Of a stretch of 64,000 nt of DNA, positions 59,695-64,000 are shown one piece after another. The position numbers and the translations under genes were made by a program. The notes below the pieces were generated by a model. It did not search any database, was not told the DNA's origin, and saw only the letters and a list, made by a program, of their open reading frames with translations. How positions within the stretch are numbered: position 1 is the first letter of the stretch; the number at the start of each line of letters is the position of its first letter. The DNA comes from Peribacillus sp. FSL E2-0218 (GTDB lineage Bacteria; Bacillota; Bacilli; Bacillales; DSM-1321): NCBI RefSeq assembly GCF_037992945.1, contig NZ_CP150304.1, positions 1,429,501 through 1,493,500 of the forward strand. Direction: 5' to 3'.

Positions 59695-61311
59695 ATGACT
59701 AATGGTAAAAAGTGGCTATCCGTGTATCCCGATTCAATTTCAAAGGAAATAAAGGTGCCTGATTTCCCGATGCAAAGAATTCTTCAAAATGCATGTCAAT
59801 CCTATCCAACCAATACAGCCATCACTTTTTATAATCAAAAAATCACATATCAGGAACTTTTTCTTGCGTCGCAGGCCTTTGCCTCAGCCCTTCAAAAAAA
59901 AGGGATTCAAAAGGGCGATCGTGTCGCTATCATGCTGCCTAACTGTCCGCAATATGTGATTGCATATTATGGATCCTTGACCGCTGGTGCGATCATCACC
60001 CAAATCAATCCCATGCTTGTTGAAAGGGAATTGCGGCATATCTTGCAGGACTCCGGAGCCGAAACGATCGTCGTATTGGATGGATTATATCCGAAAGTGA
60101 AGAGTGTGCAGCATCATACGAACCTGAAAAATATCATGGCAGTGAGCCTGCAGCCATCGAAGGCCGTTTTCTCGCCTGATACTTCATTTGATGAATTCAT
60201 GGAGGGAGGAGACGGCAACATCAATCCTGTATCCATCGATCCGGAACATGATATCGCCGTTCTTCAATATACAGGAGGGACGACGGGACGTTCGAAAGGG
60301 GCCATGCTGACTCACCGCAATATTCTTGCAAACGTCGTTCAGTGCTACGAATTCTTCAAGCATGAATTAAATATCGGTTCTCAAAGAACGCTATCGATCA
60401 TCCCGCTTTTCCATGTTTTTGGAATGACATCCGCCATGAATTTATCCGTATTTATCGCCGGTGATTCAATCATGCTGCCACGATTCGAAATAGATGAAGT
60501 GCTTGAAACGATCAAACGTGAGCAGCCGACGACTTTTCCCGGAGTTCCGACCATGTATGTAGCACTGACGAACCATCCAAAGGCCGAAGAGTATGGGATG
60601 GACTCGATTAAACTCTGTAACAGCGGAAGTGCACCAATGCCGGTAGAGCTTTTACGAGAGTTTGAACGGAAATCGGGTGCGAAGATCTTGGAAGGCTATG
60701 GGCTTACGGAAGCTTCGCCAACAACGCATTGCAACCCGGCATTTGCCGAAAGGAAGCCGGGAAGTGTCGGGATCGGCGTCCCTTCGACGGAATATAAAGT
60801 CATGGATCTAGGTGATGGAACAAAAGAAGTGGCACCAGGTGAATTGGGTGAATTGGTCGTCAAAGGTCCCCAAGTGATGAAAGGGTATTGGAATATGCCA
60901 GAGGAAACGGCAGTCACCCTTAGGGACGGCTGGCTATATACCGGGGATATCGCCAAGGTTGATGAAGAAGGATACCTTTATATCGTCGATAGGAAGAAGG
61001 ACTTGATCATTGCAAGCGGCTATAACATTTACCCGCGTGATGTGGAAGAAGTACTCTATGAACATCCTGCTGTGCGGGAAGCGGTGGTCATCGGAGTTCC
61101 GGATGCCTACAGAGGAGAGTCGGTAAAAGCAGTGCTTGTACTGAAAGATGGGAAAATGGCAAGTGAACAGGAAATCATCGATTACTGCCGTGCAAACCTG
61201 GCTGCCTATAAGGTTCCGCATTTCGTTGAATTTCGTGAAGAGTTGCCAAAAACGAATGTCGGAAAGATATTGAGGCGGGCTTTAAGGGAAGAACTATCCA
61301 ATAAATTATAG
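59695..61311 (+). CDS. Long-chain fatty acid-CoA ligase
   Basis: 538 residues from ATG 59695 (RBS CTGGAGGGAA). AMP-forming ligase: P-loop YTGGTTGRSKGAML (near 196-209), EGYGLTEASPTTHCNP, GWLYTGDIAKVDEEGYLYIVDRKKDLI and the catalytic Lys in PKTNVGKILRRALR. Activates fatty acids to acyl-CoA at the cost of ATP. Third gene of the cluster, upstream of the tetR gene. Confidence 0.94.
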   Translation: MTNGKKWLSVYPDSISKEIKVPDFPMQRILQNACQSYPTNTAITFYNQKITYQELFLASQAFASALQKKGIQKGDRVAIMLPNCPQYVIAYYGSLTAGAIITQINPMLVERELRHILQDSGAETIVVLDGLYPKVKSVQHHTNLKNIMAVSLQPSKAVFSPDTSFDEFMEGGDGNINPVSIDPEHDIAVLQYTGGTTGRSKGAMLTHRNILANVVQCYEFFKHELNIGSQRTLSIIPLFHVFGMTSAMNLSVFIAGDSIMLPRFEIDEVLETIKREQPTTFPGVPTMYVALTNHPKAEEYGMDSIKLCNSGSAPMPVELLREFERKSGAKILEGYGLTEASPTTHCNPAFAERKPGSVGIGVPSTEYKVMDLGDGTKEVAPGELGELVVKGPQVMKGYWNMPEETAVTLRDGWLYTGDIAKVDEEGYLYIVDRKKDLIIASGYNIYPRDVEEVLYEHPAVREAVVIGVPDAYRGESVKAVLVLKDGKMASEQEIIDYCRANLAAYKVPHFVEFREELPKTNVGKILRRALREELSNKL

Positions 61312-61378
61312 GGTTCAAGAGTACGACAGCGTATGATATCGATTCACTGAAATTTTAACAGATTGCGAGGATGCATAC

Positions 61379-61942
61379 ATGAAGGAAAAAATGACTGAAC
61401 ATAGCATACGCTTATTCGAAAAAAAGGGCTTCAGTGAAACGTCGATTACGGATATCGTCGAATCGATTGGCGTTACGAAAGGTACATTTTATTATTATTT
61501 CACGAGCAAAGAGCAATTGCTGATGGATATTCATCTAGCGTATATAGATGAATTGCTTAATGAGCAAGCAAAAATCATTTCGACTCCAGGGAAAACCTGC
61601 AAGGATATCCTTTTCGATATCGTTCATATGCTTTTAAAAAGCATTAAAACGAAAAAGTCGAGCGCAACGGTCTTTTTTCGGGAAATGAAAAATCTAAGTA
61701 ATGAAAAATTGGCACAAATCCTCCCAAAACGAGATGAATTTCGCAGCAAAATCGAGCAGGTGCTGATTTGTGGCATCGAGAGTGGTGAATTGCGTGCCAA
61801 TCTCGATGCCTCCATCATCTCCTTTGCCATTTTGGGGGTGGCTAATTGGAGCTATCATTGGTTCGACCCAGAGGGTGAAAAAAATGAGCGGGAAGTGGCA
61901 GACATTTTCATGGGGATGATTCTACATGGAATTGAAGCATGA
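61379..61942 (+). CDS. TetR-family regulator of the fatty acid cluster
   Basis: 187 residues. N-terminal helix-turn-helix (ETSITDIVESIGVTKGTFYYYFTSKEQLL, residues about 21-49 in pieces TSITDIVESIGV and KGTFYYYFTSKEQLL) and a C-terminal ligand domain of the TetR_C type seen in fatty acid regulators. Sits in the middle of the cluster between the ligase and 3-hydroxyacyl-CoA dehydrogenase genes. By analogy with FadR (YsiA) and with the two matching palindromes, it probably represses the cluster and responds to acyl-CoA (inference). Confidence 0.88.
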   Translation: MKEKMTEHSIRLFEKKGFSETSITDIVESIGVTKGTFYYYFTSKEQLLMDIHLAYIDELLNEQAKIISTPGKTCKDILFDIVHMLLKSIKTKKSSATVFFREMKNLSNEKLAQILPKRDEFRSKIEQVLICGIESGELRANLDASIISFAILGVANWSYHWFDPEGEKNEREVADIFMGMILHGIEA

Positions 61943-61957
61943 TATATGGGCTACATA

Positions 61958-61969
61958 CTGACTAGTTAG
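61958..61969. promoter_or_regulatory. Operator 2, probable TetR-family (fatty acid) site
   Basis: CTGACTAGTTAG, near-perfect palindrome preceded by ACATA, in the 42-nt gap between tetR and the 3-hydroxyacyl-CoA dehydrogenase gene. Matches operator 1. TTGAAG at 61931 and CATACT could form a promoter for the second half of the cluster. Confidence 0.55.
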
Positions 61970-61984
61970 AAGGGAGATTGAAAC

Positions 61985-62869
61985 ATGACAAACGAGCAAA
62001 TTCAATCGATAACCGTTATCGGAGCCGGCCAGATGGGGCATCAAATCGCGATGCTTGCCGCTTTGGGAGGATATGAGACGATTCTTCAGGATGTCCAGGA
62101 ACAAGCATTGAATGAAGCCAAGGGGAAATTGGAAGCGATCATGACCAAATGGGTCCAAAAAGGTAAATTGTCAGAAGATCGGAAATTGGCGGCTTTTAGC
62201 CGACTTCAATACACTTCCGACTTGGAGAAGGCGGCCGAAGGAGCTGATTTGATCATTGAAGCGGTTGTAGAAAAACTTGATGTGAAGCAGGATGTTTTCG
62301 CAAAACTGGACAAGTTGGCACCTGCTGAAACCATTTTCGCCACCAATAGTTCAACGATTGTCAATAGCTTGCTTGCAAGCGTGACAACACGTCCGGACAA
62401 GTTCATCAATATGCATTTCTTTTTCCCGCCTCTAGTAATGGATTGTGTTGAAGTGGTCATGAGCGATCAAACATCTGAAGAAACAGCAAAGCAAGCGATG
62501 AAAGTCACACAGAGAATGAATAGGACCGGCGTGTTATTAAGGAAAGAAATATCGGGATTCGTAGCCAATCGGATTTTGGGTGCCCTTCAGCGTGAAGCTT
62601 TATATTTGTATGAAGAAGGAATTGTCGACTATAAGGATATCGATTTAATTTGCCGAAAAGCGCTAAGCCATCCCATCGGACCGTTTGAACTGATGGATTT
62701 ATCGGGAATTGATGTAGGCTATTTTGTCATGCAGCAGCGATACAATGAAACGGGAAATCCTGAGGACAAGCCGAATGCGAGTATCGAAGAAAAGGTGAAG
62801 CAGGGCCATTTAGGAAGGAAATCGGGTAAGGGCTGGTATGAATATCCAAATCAAGGGGTGAAGCATTGA
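61985..62869 (+). CDS. 3-hydroxyacyl-CoA dehydrogenase (3-hydroxybutyryl-CoA dehydrogenase type)
   Basis: 294 residues. Rossmann NAD site VIGAGQMGHQIAMLAALGG (11-29), catalytic His-Glu pair region NMHFFFPPLVMDCVEVV, TNSSTI and the C-terminal helical domain with GFVANRILGALQREA and GPFELMDLSGIDV. Oxidises 3-hydroxyacyl-CoA to 3-ketoacyl-CoA. RBS AGAAGGGAG. Its stop overlaps the start of the enoyl-CoA hydratase gene (TGATG). Confidence 0.95.
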   Translation: MTNEQIQSITVIGAGQMGHQIAMLAALGGYETILQDVQEQALNEAKGKLEAIMTKWVQKGKLSEDRKLAAFSRLQYTSDLEKAAEGADLIIEAVVEKLDVKQDVFAKLDKLAPAETIFATNSSTIVNSLLASVTTRPDKFINMHFFFPPLVMDCVEVVMSDQTSEETAKQAMKVTQRMNRTGVLLRKEISGFVANRILGALQREALYLYEEGIVDYKDIDLICRKALSHPIGPFELMDLSGIDVGYFVMQQRYNETGNPEDKPNASIEEKVKQGHLGRKSGKGWYEYPNQGVKH

Positions 62870-63648
62870 TGACAAGGTTCATTAAAGTGGAAAAGGAAAA
62901 CAAGCTTGCAATCATCACCATTGATAATCCACCGTTAAACGTCATTAGCAAACACGTATTCAAAGAATTGGGAGAGACCTTCACGGAACTTTCCCGCGAC
63001 AATGAAACGGTAGCCGTCCTCATAACGGGCGCTGGGGATATGGCGTTTGCAGCCGGTGCCGATATAAAGGAATTCCCTAACCTGATGGGAAATCCGAATA
63101 TGAAGGAAACGGTAAAGGAAGGGCATGCTGTATTGACGATGGTTGACCAGTTCCCTAAACCGACGATAGCTGTATTGAACGGCCTCACTTTAGGAGGAGG
63201 ATGCGAACTCGCTTTGGCCTGTGACTTGCGCATTGCAGAGGCTCAAGTCCAAATCGGCCTTCCCGAGGTTAAATTAGGCTTATTTCCTGGGGGCGGCGGG
63301 ACACAACGCCTGTCCCGGCTTGTTGGAAATGCAAAAGCAAAGGAAATCATTTTTACCGGTGATCCTCTTGATGCCAAAGAAGCGGAAAAGATTGGGCTCG
63401 TCAATAAAGTCGTCGGAAAGGGCAGCGGTTTGGCCGAGGCGAAAATGCTGGCCTCAAGGATAACCAGGCACTCCCTGCAGGCGCTTTCGAGAATCAAGAA
63501 GGCGATCAATGATGGAAGTGAAGCGACACTTGAAGAAGGACTGGAGCTAGAAACGAATTTATTCGTGGAAATCTTTCAAACCGAAGATGTAAAAGAGGGT
63601 GTTTCCGCTTTCCTGAATAAGCGTAAACCGTCTTTCGTACACCGTTAA
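62869..63648 (+). CDS. Enoyl-CoA hydratase/isomerase
   Basis: 259 residues from ATG 62869, overlapping the preceding stop. Crotonase fold: oxyanion-hole motif AAGADIKEF, GGGCELALACDLRIA, and LPEVKLGLFPGGGGTQRL with the catalytic Glu region. Hydrates trans-2-enoyl-CoA in beta-oxidation, supplying substrate to the dehydrogenase encoded just upstream. Confidence 0.94.
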   Translation: MTRFIKVEKENKLAIITIDNPPLNVISKHVFKELGETFTELSRDNETVAVLITGAGDMAFAAGADIKEFPNLMGNPNMKETVKEGHAVLTMVDQFPKPTIAVLNGLTLGGGCELALACDLRIAEAQVQIGLPEVKLGLFPGGGGTQRLSRLVGNAKAKEIIFTGDPLDAKEAEKIGLVNKVVGKGSGLAEAKMLASRITRHSLQALSRIKKAINDGSEATLEEGLELETNLFVEIFQTEDVKEGVSAFLNKRKPSFVHR

Positions 63649-63663
63649 TCAAGGAGGGGTCTT

Positions 63664-64000
63664 ATGCATGAATTCAGAGTGAACGTCCGTTTTTCCGAAA
63701 CGGATGCCTTTGGTCCTATCAATAACACCAGTTATTTCATCTATCTCGAAGAAGCACGCATGAAGTTCTTTGAAGCTCTCGGTCTTGCAATGGATGCTCA
63801 ACCATGGAATTTTTTATTAGCCTCGACAAACTGTAATTTTATTGGTCAAGGTTACTTCAATCAACTGTTGACGATAAAGACTTCATTGACAAAGGTAGGC
63901 ACAAAAAGCTGTGATATGATCCACGAAATCCTTTGTTCCCAAACGGGAGAGATCATTGCCGAGGGGCATGCGGTTTTGGTCTGTTATAATTTTGCCACTC
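63664..64000 (+). CDS. Acyl-CoA thioesterase, 4-hydroxybenzoyl-CoA thioesterase family (partial, runs off the right edge)
   Basis: The first 112 residues are present and open to the window end. RBS AAGGAGGGGTC precedes ATG 63664. Hotdog-fold signature RFSETDAFGPINNTSYFIYLEEAR with the catalytic Asp near residue 14. Likely hydrolyses acyl-CoA; same direction as, and 15 nt after, the enoyl-CoA hydratase gene, so part of the fatty acid cluster. Confidence 0.88.
   Translation, partial: MHEFRVNVRFSETDAFGPINNTSYFIYLEEARMKFFEALGLAMDAQPWNFLLASTNCNFIGQGYFNQLLTIKTSLTKVGTKSCDMIHEILCSQTGEIIAEGHAVLVCYNFAT

Noticed and set aside
1..64000. CRISPR arrays, tRNA or rRNA genes, insertion sequences, prophage
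   Set aside because: Looked for regularly spaced repeats, cloverleaf-type ends, transposase or phage genes; none recognised by eye.

Overview
This 64 kb window is chromosomal DNA of an endospore-forming, low-GC Gram-positive bacterium of the Bacillaceae. An alpha/beta small acid-soluble spore protein, a Spo0E-like phosphatase, the SigI/RsgI pair, an FbpA-like protein, many orthologues of named Bacillus subtilis genes (ywnH, cwlK, ykhA, yetJ, yhfE, ydaG, yxiO) and strong AGGAGG ribosome binding sites support this. Presence of prfC, nhaC and cyanophycin genes, and gene order unlike B. subtilis 168, suggest a relative such as Peribacillus; that genus is inference. No rRNA, tRNA, CRISPR array, insertion sequence or prophage was seen.

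Layout. 1-7 kb: small envelope and hypothetical genes, an aldose-1-epimerase-like enzyme, an amino acid permease, yezD behind a structured leader, a class A beta-lactamase-fold hydrolase, a DUF218 protein and a cold shock protein. 7-12 kb: aminopeptidase ampS, a collapsed FAD oxidoreductase pseudogene, aldehyde dehydrogenase dhaS and the niacin transporter niaP. 12-16 kb: thiamine salvage operon tenA-thiW-thiD-thiM-thiE behind a TPP riboswitch, then a SAM-I riboswitch in front of an FbpA-like and a Spo0E-like small gene. 17-21 kb: single housekeeping genes. 21.7-27.3 kb: a five-gene oligopeptide ABC transporter operon. 28-34 kb: M42 peptidase yhfE, a sigma-B type ydaG, the cyanophycin pair cphB-cphA behind a consensus sigma-G promoter, and yidC2 controlled by a MifM-like arrest peptide.

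34.6-47 kb: a collagen-like small protein, glycerophosphodiesterase, yxiO, an Ohr protein with a sigma-B type promoter, a GntR/ABC operon, a second cold shock gene, prfC, nhaC and ftsW. 47.4-54.5 kb: a thioester reductase-like gene paired with an aldehyde dehydrogenase, a TerC-family gene behind a yybP-ykoY (manganese) riboswitch, a GC-rich dispersed repeat, sigI-rsgI and an ssp gene. 54.7-64 kb: ktrD, an orphan PAS histidine kinase, then a fatty acid degradation cluster (acyl-CoA dehydrogenase, SDR, acyl-CoA ligase, TetR regulator, 3-hydroxyacyl-CoA dehydrogenase, enoyl-CoA hydratase, thioesterase) with two matching 12-bp palindromes that probably bind the TetR protein.

The most interesting observations are the cyanophycin operon with a forespore-type promoter, the MifM-like peptide whose last codons mask the yidC2 Shine-Dalgarno sequence, the SAM riboswitch in front of an FbpA-like gene, the promoter-operator-terminator leader before yezD, and the acyl-reductase/aldehyde dehydrogenase pair. 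All functional calls are made by reading the sequence and from knowledge of the families; no database search was possible.
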